The notes: generated by a model not told the origin, from the sequence alone. A stretch of 31,381 nucleotides of DNA from SHZI01 sp964384525 (GCA_964384525.1 CAYLKO010000029.1:1-31381), one strand, 5' to 3'. Positions 22,480 to 30,932 are shown, counted from the first letter of the stretch. Translations and numbers: made by a program.

Positions 22480-25400
22480 TCACTGGACTTCACGCCAGGA
22501 CTGGCGGCCCCGCTGGCGACCGGCGTTTTCAATCGTGGTATCGATACCACCCGCACTGCCCGACGCGTATTTGTACTCGATGCGATCGTCGGTCACGATG
22601 CCTGGCGTCTTGATGATGCCCTGCGTCGACTGGCGGCCACTGACCGGTACCATCGGGCTGTTCGGATCACTGGGGTCGAGGCGCACGAAGTCCTTGATGT
22701 CGAAGGACCGGTCACGATTCAGGTCGAAGGGTGATTCCGCCAGCCGTGAGCCTGACAAGGCATCGATTTCCATCAGCCAGGATTCACCACCGGCAGAACA
22801 CTCATCACCCGACGGGATGACCGTCGTGAAGATCAGCCGGCCACCGCGCAGGATCGGCGAGCTGACCTGTCGTTCACCCGTGGTCGGCAGGTCGAGATAC
22901 CAGCCATCATCACTGTCCGTGATCGGATTGTTGGTTGTCACCCGCACGCCTTCCTGAAAGGCACCGAAGGTCAGGAACTGCTCGTTGAGCACGGATTGAT
23001 GGACGAGGGTCGAGCGGCCCGCCCCTGGCAGCACCTCCACCGAGGCACCCTTCTCGTTCTTGTCGCGAATGGCATAGACAGCATTGGCGCCGGTGCCTAC
23101 CCCGTTGTCGACCACGGCGAAGTAACGGCCGGTGCCGAAGTACACGAAGTAACCGGCAGGCGGGCTGATGCCGACCTCGGGACGCGCCGTGATCGGCTGG
23201 CGGTTGCTCGCGGTGCAGGGATCGGCGCTGCAGGCCGTGTACAACGGAGCACCGGAGAAGGCGATGCGCCAGTCACTCGTGCTGCTGCCGGTGACATCGA
23301 ACTTCCACATGTTGCCCTTGAGATCGCCGGCATAGATGTAGTCCGTGATCCGGTCACCATCGACATCGACGGGTGTGGCCGTTGACAGGCCATTGTCACC
23401 GCCGACACCGGTGTCGATTTCTTTCAGCTTGGCGCCGGTCTCCAGATCGAGAATGAAGAGCACGGCGTTGCCACCGCTGTTGTAGCCGTTCGGCACGATC
23501 GCAGCCCACTTGCCGTTGTACATGCGGGCGATCGTGGCCTGGGGTATGGCCACCCCCATGTTGGAGTCGTCGGCCGAGGTGAATTCCCACATCACGTCGC
23601 TGGCGCCGAAGCTGTCCGGCGTAGTCACGTCCAGCGCATACACGCCCTTGCCACCACCACCCAGGGTTCCCAGCAGCACGGATTTCCAGCTGCCGCCGAT
23701 GTAGGCATCGAGGGCACGCGGGGCGCCGTCGTTGATCAGACGATGATTGGTGTTGAAGCTCGGGTCTGCGATGTACTTCAGCTCCGGATAGACGGCATTC
23801 GGCATGAAGGCCAGCAGCTCGACACCGGTCTTGGCGCTGAAGCCGTGCAACATGCCGTCATTGGCCGCCACGTAGACCATCGGTGTACGGCCTTTGTAGG
23901 CGCTGCTCTGGCGGAAGCTCCGATAGCTGGATCCTTCACTGCCAGCCAGCAGGTCAAAGCCGTAATTCTGCTCGCCGACGAAGGTTGGATCCGAATTGAT
24001 GATGTCGCCCAGCGGTGAGCTGCGCACCCGGAACGCCATGCCGTTCGGCGATTCCTCGGACTTGTCGCCGCGCAGATAGTTGAGGCGCTTCTGGCCCTGG
24101 CCGTCGTCGTTGCCGATGAGATCCGTATTCAGCGCGAGCTGTTGATCGGCAGTGAGCGATGCCCACTCGAAAGCCATGCCCGTACCCGCTGTCGGGTTGT
24201 AGGTCATGATGTTGCGCGAGGCCGCTGCCGGCACCATCTTGGCTGCGTTCCAGCCCGACGCACCACCAAGCTGGGGAATGCCATTGGCATCCAGGGTGGC
24301 TATCTCGCCGGCAGCACCGATCGGATAGGCCAGGAGTTGTCCGCCCCAATCGCCGCTGGAGAAGCGCGCCTGATAGATGAAGGTATCCGAGGCCAGACGG
24401 GTGGAGTTGGTGGCCACGGACGCAGCCGCACTCGTCCGCGCATCGATGTCGGCCAGTGCCGCCTGCAGTGCCGCCGTGAGTTCCTCTTCATCACCCGCCT
24501 GGAAGTACAGGCCGGTGCCATTGGCCGCGGCATCCGCCATCATCTGGTTGGCAACCGCAAAGCCCACCGTATAGGTAACCAGGTTCTGGTGGGGATACCG
24601 GGAATCATCAAAGCTGACCCCGGTGTCGTCCGGACCGGTGCGCATGTCGATGTCGTAGGCGAATTTGGCCAGATCATCGAGATACAGCGTGTAGCCCTCG
24701 TCACTGCTGCTGCCGCTTGGCTGGAAGCCATCCGAGCCCGAGGGGAAGTTCGGATACATGGAATCCGTGGTCGGTGGGTCCAGGTTGTCCCAGTTCGGCA
24801 GCGAGCGGGTGGAGTCCGCCAGGTCTGCAGGATCATCAGTCGGGAAGCTGGTGTCCTTGGTCGGGTAACCATCCGTGATCACGATGGCGAAGTTCTTCTG
24901 GCACCGGTAGCGGATCGGGCTCGTGTAGCTGACACCGCTGTTGTAGTGGCTCGACATGCCGCGGAAGTAGCGCGTGGCCTCGTACAGCGCCTCGCCCAAT
25001 GGCGTCCAGGTGGTTGCCACGAGGCCGGCTATCGAGGTATTCAGGGCCGCGGTGTTCCCGGTGTTGCAGGCCTGCAGAACCCTGCCGCCCTGATCCGTGT
25101 TGAACGCCATCAACCCCATCCGCAGATTGGTGTTGTCGTTGACCACGTTGGTGGCCACGTTTTTGGCCACATTCATGCGGTAATCGTTCGGAATCAGGCC
25201 GGTGGTCAGGTCCGTGCCGCCCGCATAGGTGTCGAACAGGTAATTGAGGTAGTTGCCGGTATAGCGCGTGCTCCCCCCGGCCGGGCTGGGGAGTTTCAGA
25301 CACTTGGTCGTCAGCCCGTCGGTGCTGACGCCACGGGTGAAATTGGCCGCACAACTGCCGGGATTCGGCGGCGTCTTGCCGGCACAGGCACCACGATAGC

Positions 25401-25734
25401 GGGTGTTGTTCAGCGTCGAATGGTTGACGGAGCTGGTGAGCGAATCCCAGCCCTCGGCATAGCCGGTACCATTGCTGCACGGATTGGTGCCGCCGGTGGT
25501 GGTCAGCCGTATCGGGCTCCAGTCCGGATAGACATGCGTGGAGTCATAGCCCTTCGCCCAGATGATGCTCTCCATGGATCCGGAGTTGTCCACGATGAGC
25601 ATGACGTTCGGCGTCACGCCGGTGCTGATGAATAGCGGTGTCTCGGCGATGGTTAGCGCATTGCCTGCCTGACTCAGCGTCAGCAGCAGGCCACCCAGGA
25701 AGGCGGACATCCTTGTCCGGTTGGTACGTTCCAT
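22480..25734 (-). CDS. pilY1: PilY1 type IV pilus tip adhesin / assembly factor
   Basis: Large exported protein that works with the minor pilins to prime pilus assembly and acts at the tip in adhesion and surface sensing. It has 1084 residues and a signal peptide (cleavage near residue 26). A von Willebrand A domain carries the metal site DNSGSM (D49, S51, S53). The C-terminal beta-propeller region has the PilY1 calcium-loop pattern DVDGDRITD (near residues 786-795, followed by YIYAGDLKGNMWKFD). A second EF-hand/dockerin-like loop (DLNRDRSFDIKD) starts near 1004. The ATG has AAAGG upstream and begins 10 bp after pilX. P. aeruginosa PilY1 needs its calcium loop for retraction control, so calcium dependence is a reasonable inference. 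Confidence 0.95.
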   Translation of the reverse strand: MERTNRTRMSAFLGGLLLTLSQAGNALTIAETPLFISTGVTPNVMLIVDNSGSMESIIWAKGYDSTHVYPDWSPIRLTTTGGTNPCSNGTGYAEGWDSLTSSVNHSTLNNTRYRGACAGKTPPNPGSCAANFTRGVSTDGLTTKCLKLPSPAGGSTRYTGNYLNYLFDTYAGGTDLTTGLIPNDYRMNVAKNVATNVVNDNTNLRMGLMAFNTDQGGRVLQACNTGNTAALNTSIAGLVATTWTPLGEALYEATRYFRGMSSHYNSGVSYTSPIRYRCQKNFAIVITDGYPTKDTSFPTDDPADLADSTRSLPNWDNLDPPTTDSMYPNFPSGSDGFQPSGSSSDEGYTLYLDDLAKFAYDIDMRTGPDDTGVSFDDSRYPHQNLVTYTVGFAVANQMMADAAANGTGLYFQAGDEEELTAALQAALADIDARTSAAASVATNSTRLASDTFIYQARFSSGDWGGQLLAYPIGAAGEIATLDANGIPQLGGASGWNAAKMVPAAASRNIMTYNPTAGTGMAFEWASLTADQQLALNTDLIGNDDGQGQKRLNYLRGDKSEESPNGMAFRVRSSPLGDIINSDPTFVGEQNYGFDLLAGSEGSSYRSFRQSSAYKGRTPMVYVAANDGMLHGFSAKTGVELLAFMPNAVYPELKYIADPSFNTNHRLINDGAPRALDAYIGGSWKSVLLGTLGGGGKGVYALDVTTPDSFGASDVMWEFTSADDSNMGVAIPQATIARMYNGKWAAIVPNGYNSGGNAVLFILDLETGAKLKEIDTGVGGDNGLSTATPVDVDGDRITDYIYAGDLKGNMWKFDVTGSSTSDWRIAFSGAPLYTACSADPCTASNRQPITARPEVGISPPAGYFVYFGTGRYFAVVDNGVGTGANAVYAIRDKNEKGASVEVLPGAGRSTLVHQSVLNEQFLTFGAFQEGVRVTTNNPITDSDDGWYLDLPTTGERQVSSPILRGGRLIFTTVIPSGDECSAGGESWLMEIDALSGSRLAESPFDLNRDRSFDIKDFVRLDPSDPNSPMVPVSGRQSTQGIIKTPGIVTDDRIEYKYASGSAGGIDTTIENAGRQRGRQSWREVQ

Positions 25735-25744
25735 GTTCAGCCTT

Positions 25745-26275
25745 TCAACGCTTGAAAGTGGTTTGCAGGGTCACGACGGCATTGCCGCCCACACCGACGC
25801 CACGGGATGTCACACGGTAGAACGTGGCTTCATCCACCGAGGTATCGACAGCCAGACTTTCACCAGGTGTGGACACACGCGGCAATTGCTCGATGACATA
25901 GCGGGATGATGATTCCGGCAACATGCCCGGCGCAGTAGCCATGCCTGCAAAAGAGAGCACCGCACTACTGTCATCCCAGTTGACAGCTTTCCAGACCGGA
26001 GTATTGCCCGGGATCGCCGACTCGTAGAGTCCGCTCGCATTGACGGCAAAATCCGGCAGGATCGGCAGCTGCGCCTCCGCCTCACCGGCTCGCAAGCCGG
26101 CTTCGGCTGCCTGGAAGGCGATGGTCCGATCCTGGGTATTGCCCGTCATCCGTTCCTCCATCAGCGTCATGCGGGCGCTGGCCGTTGCCAGCAGGGTCAG
26201 CACCAGCAACATGACCAGCGCGATGACCATCGCAGCGCCTTGTTCACGGTTTGAATTTTTGTACGGCTGGCTCAT
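25745..26275 (-). CDS. pilX: minor pilin PilX
   Basis: Minor pseudopilin of 176 residues. The leader ends at G13, followed by AAMVIALVMLLVLTLLA, the typical PilX/GspK-like N-terminal helix that lacks the usual Glu at +5. MTLMEERMTGNTQDR and AFQAAEAGLRAGEAEAQ are characteristic of PilX. It takes part in the tip-priming complex with FimT/U, PilV, PilW and PilY1 in the inner membrane. Its ATG overlaps the pilW stop by 4 nt. Confidence 0.93.
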   Translation of the reverse strand: MSQPYKNSNREQGAAMVIALVMLLVLTLLATASARMTLMEERMTGNTQDRTIAFQAAEAGLRAGEAEAQLPILPDFAVNASGLYESAIPGNTPVWKAVNWDDSSAVLSFAGMATAPGMLPESSSRYVIEQLPRVSTPGESLAVDTSVDEATFYRVTSRGVGVGGNAVVTLQTTFKR

Positions 26276-27306
26276 GGCAATCGATTCCGCATGGCTACGG
26301 TAAAGGACACGACCCGGCGCAGGCGCCCGTCGGAGGGCAAGGTGCCGCCCGCCGTGGGATCCACGTTCTCGCCGAGCAGGTTGAAGACCCGGGTATCGGC
26401 ATCCGCCACCCGGCCATCGGTGCTGGCGGCCAGCAAGGCAACCTGCAGGCTCACCACCTGATTCCAGTCGACAACCGCGTCTGCAGTCCGGTAAACGTCC
26501 GGAGACTGGTTGCCATCCGTGTCTTCACCGTAAAGCACCTGCATGTTCTCGATGCCCTCGGCCAGTTCCTGTGGCGCATCCAGCCCCGTGCGACGCCACA
26601 GCGCCGGACCCGTGCCGTTGGCACTGTTGCGAATGAAGTAGGAGGTGGTGCGCATGCGGAACACCTGCGCGCCAGCGGCAAAACGCCGCCCGAGATTCGC
26701 GGTGCTGTTGCCTGGCGTGCCGGTCGCCAGATGCGTGAGCGTGCCGGTGCCAACATCATAGGCGCTGACCTGGAACACGGCAGCGCCAGTGCAATCGGCC
26801 ACCAGCGCAAAATCACCGGCAGCCAGCGGCGCCGGCGCCAGACCTGCCGCAATCACGGGGTTGGAGACATTGCTGGGCATGTCGGCCGTGAGAACCACAC
26901 CACCCGGATCGTCGAGAGTGCGCAGGGTCAACACATCCGTGCCCGGCACAACCCCGGTGATCGATGCCGGCAGTCCGCCTACATTCTCGAAACCGGTCAC
27001 ATGCTGGCCAAAGTCATACAGAAAGTCGGTGTCGTTGTTCAGCGTGTTCACCACGGTGCCCGCATCCCGGAGGCAACCGCGGAAACCGGCCATCTGCGCG
27101 TCCTGCTGAATGATCTGGGCGGCGAAGCGCGCTGATTCCTGGCGGCCCGTCAAGCCGGTCTGCACATTGTTCTGCCGCTTGGTGGTGAGATAGATCTGCA
27201 CGATGGCGCCGGTGACCATCAGGCCCAGCACCAGGGAAATCATGATCTCGACGAGGCTGACACCCCGCTGGTATTGTCGGCCGGATGGTTTGGCGGCGGC
27301 GATCAC
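26272..27306 (-). CDS. pilW: minor pilin PilW
   Basis: Minor pseudopilin of 344 residues. The leader ends QRG (G15), followed by VSLVEIMISLVLGLMVTG with Glu at +5. YLTTKRQNNVQTGL and the following QESARFAAQIIQQD match PilW proteins, and the large C-terminal domain is beta-rich. It starts with GTG at 27306 that overlaps the pilV stop (GTGA), a coupled start. The length fits PilW proteins of Pseudomonas-type operons. Confidence 0.93.
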   Translation of the reverse strand: MIAAAKPSGRQYQRGVSLVEIMISLVLGLMVTGAIVQIYLTTKRQNNVQTGLTGRQESARFAAQIIQQDAQMAGFRGCLRDAGTVVNTLNNDTDFLYDFGQHVTGFENVGGLPASITGVVPGTDVLTLRTLDDPGGVVLTADMPSNVSNPVIAAGLAPAPLAAGDFALVADCTGAAVFQVSAYDVGTGTLTHLATGTPGNSTANLGRRFAAGAQVFRMRTTSYFIRNSANGTGPALWRRTGLDAPQELAEGIENMQVLYGEDTDGNQSPDVYRTADAVVDWNQVVSLQVALLAASTDGRVADADTRVFNLLGENVDPTAGGTLPSDGRLRRVVSFTVAMRNRLP

Positions 27307-27752
27307 AGTTCCGTCCTCAGAAAGACCGACATGTCCCGGGAATTGCCTGCGTTGTCATCGGAGGCGTCGGTCCACTGCACCTGGATCGTGACGATGCCTG
27401 CGGCATCAACGTCGATGGCGCCATCACCAGTGGGCAATACGTTGACGGCATTCATCCATTCGTTGAGATCATCGCCCACCATGCCGGCACCGCCCGGCGC
27501 ATCGCCCATTGCCAGGTTGTACAGGCCGTTCCGCGCCTCCTGCCGGTTGGCCCGCATGCGCTCCAGGATGTCGCGGGCGAGCGTGGTGGCCTCGAAGCGC
27601 TCCGCCGCGCTGTTGGTGTTCTGCACCGTCATGACCTGCAGGCCGGCAAGCCCCAGCAGGCCGATGGACACCAGCACGACCGTGATCAGCACTTCGATCA
27701 GGGTGACGCCGGTTTGTTTGCCGGTTGCGTTGCGTGCAGAAGGGTGATGCAT
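27303..27752 (-). CDS. pilV: minor pilin PilV
   Basis: Minor pseudopilin of 149 residues. The leader ends QTG (G15), then VTLIEVLITVVLVSIGLLG with Glu at +5, and the GLAGLQ and ANRQEARN motifs common to PilV. It begins 18 bp after the FimT/FimU gene and overlaps pilW, so it is part of one operon. It acts in the tip-priming complex. Confidence 0.93.
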   Translation of the reverse strand: MHHPSARNATGKQTGVTLIEVLITVVLVSIGLLGLAGLQVMTVQNTNSAAERFEATTLARDILERMRANRQEARNGLYNLAMGDAPGGAGMVGDDLNEWMNAVNVLPTGDGAIDVDAAGIVTIQVQWTDASDDNAGNSRDMSVFLRTEL

Positions 27753-27770
27753 GGTTCGGGCTCGTCCGGA

Positions 27771-28310
27771 TCAGGTGCAGGGGGCGTGCGCCACGGCGGC
27801 GCGGCCCTGCAGGTTCACGGCAATATTCCGGTTGTGGTCGCCGGTGCACTCGGCAATGTCGAGGGTGAAATCAACGCCGGCAGCGCTACTCAGAAAACCG
27901 TTGGCTGCATAGCTCACGAAGTTCGCGGTGGAGGTCAGCGTTGAGCCCGTGCGCAGCGACGGCAAGGCACGCAGCACGGTATCGGGCTCTGCGCCCGCAT
28001 CGACGGCGCCGATCGGTGCATTGGCATCGGTGAACACGATCCAGCCGGTCGACCAGTTGGTCGCGCCGGCACAGGTGGCGTTGTCGTTGCTGGCACAGAC
28101 CGTGACTGGAATGCCCCGGGTAACGGACTCGCTGCGTGCCAGGGCCAGGGCACCCACCAGTGCATTGGCTTCCTCGGCAGCGCGGTTGTTCAGCACGAAG
28201 TCGCGGAAGTTGGGCACGGCAAGGCCGGTGACGAGTGCGGCGATGGCCACGGTGAACATCAGTTCAACCATCGTGTAGCCGCGTTGCTGGTTGCCATGGC
28301 ATCTTTCCAT
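27771..28310 (-). CDS. pseudopilin FimT/FimU (GspH-type), first gene of the operon
   Basis: GspH/FimT-family pseudopilin of 179 residues. The leader MERCHGNQQRG is followed by YTMVELMFTVAIAALVTGLAVP with Glu at +5, then NNRAAEEANALVGALALARSESVTRG, typical of FimT/FimU. Cysteines VCASN, TCAG, ECTG and APCT could form disulfides. Its place directly before pilV corresponds to fimU in Pseudomonas, but FimT and FimU cannot be told apart by eye. The 121 bp upstream (28311-28431) must hold the operon promoter. I see an AT-rich AAATATATG stretch there but no convincing -35/-10 pair. Confidence 0.88.
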   Translation of the reverse strand: MERCHGNQQRGYTMVELMFTVAIAALVTGLAVPNFRDFVLNNRAAEEANALVGALALARSESVTRGIPVTVCASNDNATCAGATNWSTGWIVFTDANAPIGAVDAGAEPDTVLRALPSLRTGSTLTSTANFVSYAANGFLSSAAGVDFTLDIAECTGDHNRNIAVNLQGRAAVAHAPCT

Positions 28311-28431
28311 GGCGCAGACAGTAGGCGAGCCGCCGGTCGGCGACCGTGACCTGCGTTCAGCTTTTCCGGAGAAGTTTCATATATTTCAGTGGCTTACAAC
28401 CACTCGTCCGTCACGATCAACCGCTGGTCAC

Positions 28432-29427
28432 TTATGTTGCGTGCGGCTGCCGCCTCGAACGCAGACGGAACAGCACCACCAGAACGGCGGTACCCAGCAG
28501 CCAGACCGACGCCGGGAGCGGCACCACACCCGCCAATGCGGAAAAGTAGACAGTGGTGTCGTAGATGCCATCTGTGGTGTCCGCCACGATGAAGCGCAGC
28601 GTGTTGCCGGATGGATTGACGAGCCCGGCAAAGGTCAGAACCGGATTGCCGCCGGGAGCGAGCACGCCATCGAGTTCGGTGCCGGCAATCGCCGCGACAT
28701 CCGGATGATTGATATTCACCGGCAGCCCGCCAACCTGGGCGATGTTGGCGCCATTCAGGAACATGCCGAAGCCGTCGATGAAATCCGATTGCTGGAACTC
28801 CGGATATTCCTCCGAGCCGAAAACAATGTTGAAAGCCACCTGGTTGACGCCGGGCTGCATGTCGAAATTGATGATCAGCTCCGTCACATCGAAGTGATCG
28901 TAAAAGGTCTGGGTGTCGGGATCGCCCGTGATGGGATCCAGCAGCAATTCCTGGGCTGCTGTCGCCGGAATGCCGGGCAGGGGATCACCGGGATTGGGCG
29001 TGGGCGGCGGATACACCGTGGTGCCAAAGGACCAACTGGATTGTTCACCGGTGTTGGGGCCATCGCCATACCCGGGGAACACTGGTTGCCCCAGAGCTGA
29101 CACAGCTTCAACACCGCCGGTGCTCAACACCACGCCCGGCCCGATGCCGTAGGTGCCCGATGCATTGCTGTAGGTGCCGGACGAAGTCACCGTGTTGTTC
29201 GTGCCGAATACGTCCACGTTGTCCCGATGACTCGACAAGGTGGCACTGGTGACGATGATGCCGGTATTGGTCCCGCCCAACAGGGTGTTGGCCAGTGTGT
29301 TGGCGTCCTGCGAGGCGGTGATGGTGATCGCTTGCGCCACCGGCATGACGGTAGCAAGCAGTGTGGCGACGATGGTGGAGAACAAATATCCGGTGTGTTT
29401 GCCGAGCCGATGTCCGCAGATGTACAT
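28432..29427 (-). CDS. choice-of-anchor L protein with VPLPA-CTERM sorting signal
   Basis: Exported surface or matrix protein of 331 residues. After a signal peptide (cleavage near AQA-IT, about residue 33) comes a choice-of-anchor-L-type domain. It opens with an ITASQDANTLANTLLGG motif and a conserved FGSEEYPEF segment, with FIDGFGMFLNG after it. The C-terminus (from about residue 302) is a tripartite sorting signal: VPLPASVWLLG, a hydrophobic helix, then RLRSRR. VPLPA-CTERM tails are substrates of exosortase-type enzymes (XrtD in known systems), so the genome should encode one elsewhere. ATG 29427 has GGAGAG upstream. An earlier in-frame start at 29487 would add 20 residues and bury the signal peptide. 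Confidence 0.88.
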   Translation of the reverse strand: MYICGHRLGKHTGYLFSTIVATLLATVMPVAQAITITASQDANTLANTLLGGTNTGIIVTSATLSSHRDNVDVFGTNNTVTSSGTYSNASGTYGIGPGVVLSTGGVEAVSALGQPVFPGYGDGPNTGEQSSWSFGTTVYPPPTPNPGDPLPGIPATAAQELLLDPITGDPDTQTFYDHFDVTELIINFDMQPGVNQVAFNIVFGSEEYPEFQQSDFIDGFGMFLNGANIAQVGGLPVNINHPDVAAIAGTELDGVLAPGGNPVLTFAGLVNPSGNTLRFIVADTTDGIYDTTVYFSALAGVVPLPASVWLLGTAVLVVLFRLRSRRQPHAT

Positions 29428-29557
29428 GACACTCTCCGGGGGCTGATTTTGTTGTTCTGGTGAAAACTCTACACCTGCAGAAGGCACCGGGAAAGCGCTA
29501 TCGATGGAGGCGACGGGCTAGACTGCAGGCAACCACCCCACACCGAAAGATCCTGCA

Positions 29558-30208
29558 GTGCCAAAAACTCCTGCCGACCATTCGGCCGACCATCCGGCCA
29601 GCCCGGCGCCACACATCGTCCTGGGCGTCGATCTCGACGGGGTCGTTGCCGATTTTGCCGGCGGCCTGAAGCCCATTGCTGCGGAATGGCTGGGTGTCGC
29701 TGAACACGCACTCACCAGCGAGATCAGCTACGGCTTCGGCGAATGGGGGCTGGATGCAGCCGGCGGCTACGACGCACTGCATCGGTTTGCCGTCAAGGAA
29801 CGCGAACTCTTCGCCCGGCTGCCACCCGTGGCCGGTGCCCCGGCCGCCCTCCGCCGGCTCACCACCCACCCCGATATACGCGTCCGCCTCATAACCCACC
29901 GGCTGTACATCCGCTGGTTTCACAAGGAAGCCATCCGCCAGACCACCGACTGGCTGGAAGGCCACGGCATTCCCTACTGGGATCTGTGTTTCATGCGGGA
30001 CAAAGCCGCGGTGGGCGCCGACCTCTATCTGGAAGACAGCCCGGACAACATCCGTTCCCTGCGCGCCAGCGGCCACGAGACCATCGTGGTACGCAACTCC
30101 ACGAATCGGGATCTGCCGGGACCGGGGGCGGAGTCGTGGGAGGAAGTGGAGGCGATGGTGCGGGAGCGAGTGCAGATCTGGCGGCACCATCCTTCACGGC
30201 CTCGGTAA
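29558..30208 (+). CDS. 5'(3')-deoxyribonucleotidase-like HAD phosphatase
   Basis: HAD-superfamily hydrolase of the NT5C type, 216 residues, cytosolic. It would remove phosphate from deoxynucleoside monophosphates, or act on a related small substrate. Motif I is DLDGVV with nucleophile and acid/base aspartates D25 and D27. Motif II is RLITHR. A motif IV-like LYLEDSPDNI carries the metal-binding aspartate, followed by VVRNSTNRD. It starts with GTG at 29558. The first 20 residues are low-complexity (Ala, Pro, Ser), so a later start is conceivable. It is divergent from the VPLPA-CTERM gene, with 130 bp between them. Confidence 0.82.
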   Translation: MPKTPADHSADHPASPAPHIVLGVDLDGVVADFAGGLKPIAAEWLGVAEHALTSEISYGFGEWGLDAAGGYDALHRFAVKERELFARLPPVAGAPAALRRLTTHPDIRVRLITHRLYIRWFHKEAIRQTTDWLEGHGIPYWDLCFMRDKAAVGADLYLEDSPDNIRSLRASGHETIVVRNSTNRDLPGPGAESWEEVEAMVRERVQIWRHHPSRPR

Positions 30209-30240
30209 CGCGCAGCTGCCTGGGCGGAGCTCTCCAAGCC

Positions 30241-30262
30241 GCAGCAGCCGGAGCAGAGGGGG
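30241..30262 (+). repeat. repeat copy 1, inverted relative to 30437-30458
   Basis: This 22-bp segment (gcagcagccggagcagag followed by four Gs) is the exact reverse complement of 30437-30458 on the other side of the N gap. Allowing one mismatch, the match extends through TTTG to about 27 bp. Confidence 0.9.
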
Positions 30263-30293
30263 GTTTGGGGGCAGGCGGGGGGGGCCGAGGGGG
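30258..30293 (+). other. canonical G-quadruplex motif
   Basis: Four plus-strand G runs of 6, 5, 8 and 5 bases are separated by loops of 3, 5 and 4 bases (30258-30263, 30267-30271, 30277-30284, 30289-30293). In addition TTTGGGGG (30264-30271) and CCCCCAAA (30301-30308) can pair as a hairpin around it. Confidence 0.75.
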
Positions 30294-30340
30294 CGCCCAA
30301 CCCCCAAAGGAACGGGAGGAGCGGGTGGAGATAAAAGAGG

Positions 30341-30350
30341 NNNNNNNNNN
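30341..30350. other. assembly gap (10 Ns)
   Basis: A run of ten ambiguous bases, probably a placeholder of arbitrary length. It lies between the arms of the inverted repeat. Confidence 0.99.
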
Positions 30351-30376
30351 GCGGCCTGGGCGTTGCGCTCCATGCC

Positions 30377-30458
30377 GCTGCTGCCGTAGCAGTGGGGGTT
30401 TGCCGGCTTGGCGGGCGTACCCGTGGGCTCGCAAAACCCCCTCTGCTCCGGCTGCTGC
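30377..30458. repeat. imperfect long hairpin (repeat copies 2 and 3)
   Basis: The 27-nt arm 30377-30403 pairs with 30431-30458 around a 27-nt loop. The reverse complement of the right arm differs from the left arm at four bases plus one extra T. The right arm (30437-30458) is also the perfect inverted mate of 30241-30262. So one motif occurs three times, two direct and one inverted. Confidence 0.8.
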
Positions 30459-30556
30459 TGTTGCAGATACAGATGCAGTAGAGATCACAAAAGCGTTGGC
30501 TTCGGGCAGATTCGTGCGTTGTCCGGTGTCGGCGCAGCGGTGCACGATGCGTCGAC

Positions 30557-30868
30557 ATGATCGCGCGACTCATTGCAGCCTGGCCACTGGAGCGTTATCA
30601 GCTCTGGCTCGCCTACTCCGACGGCACAGAGGGTGCGGTGGACCTGGAAAACCGGCTACAGCCGTGGTCGCTGGAAACCCTGCACGATGTGCGGCTGTTC
30701 CGGCGGCTGACACTCAATCGTGAGCTGAACCTCCTGATGTGGCCCGACGGCACCGAGCTCGGAACGTCGGTGCTCTATCGGGAGATCCGCCGACGCCAGC
30801 GGCGCAGCGAACACCGGCTCGCGGGCTATCCCCAGGACGCTTTTATACGTAGCAAGCCCAGACCATGA
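30557..30868 (+). CDS. DUF2442 domain-containing protein
   Basis: A 103-residue soluble protein. The core YQLWLAYSDGTEGAVDLENRL, then RRLTLNRELNLLMWPDGTEL and VLYREI, matches DUF2442, a small domain often found beside DUF4160 in toxin-antitoxin-like pairs. No DUF4160 gene is visible next to it here, though the assembly gap 200 bp upstream could hide one. The ATG at 30557 lacks a ribosome-binding site that I can recognise. The Arg-rich C-terminal tail is not part of the domain. Function unknown. Confidence 0.75.
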   Translation: MIARLIAAWPLERYQLWLAYSDGTEGAVDLENRLQPWSLETLHDVRLFRRLTLNRELNLLMWPDGTELGTSVLYREIRRRQRRSEHRLAGYPQDAFIRSKPRP

Positions 30869-30920
30869 GGCCTGGTCACAACCTGGCTGTCGGGATTAGA
30901 CGGGGGCAGGAGCGGATGGC

Positions 30921-30926
30921 TATAGT
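30921..30926 (+). promoter_or_regulatory. -10 box TATAGT directly before the 77-aa gene
   Basis: TATAGT matches TATAAT at 5 of 6 positions and ends 6 nt before the ATG at 30933. A transcript starting at the usual distance would begin at the ATG, so the mRNA may be leaderless. The bases between box and ATG (gaccgc) are identical to those before the DUF255 gene. Confidence 0.45.
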
Positions 30927-30932
30927 GACCGC

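Larger units (their letters stand above)
30209..30556. other. gene-free, repeat-rich stretch around an assembly gap
   Basis: No coding region can be supported in these 348 bp. The left part is extremely G-rich on the plus strand. The right part holds a long imperfect hairpin. Ten Ns stand at 30341-30350, so the true length and content of the gap are unknown. The order of the two sides rests on the scaffolding alone. Confidence 0.8.

Noticed and set aside
28386..28410. Short inverted repeat AGTGG/CCACT as a terminator of the VPLPA-CTERM gene.
   Set aside because: The stem is only 5 bp and is not followed by a T tract on the minus strand.
29470..29560. Three CTGCAG hexamers between the CTERM and deoxyribonucleotidase genes as a repeat array.
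   Set aside because: They are irregularly spaced, without shared flanks, and consistent with chance.
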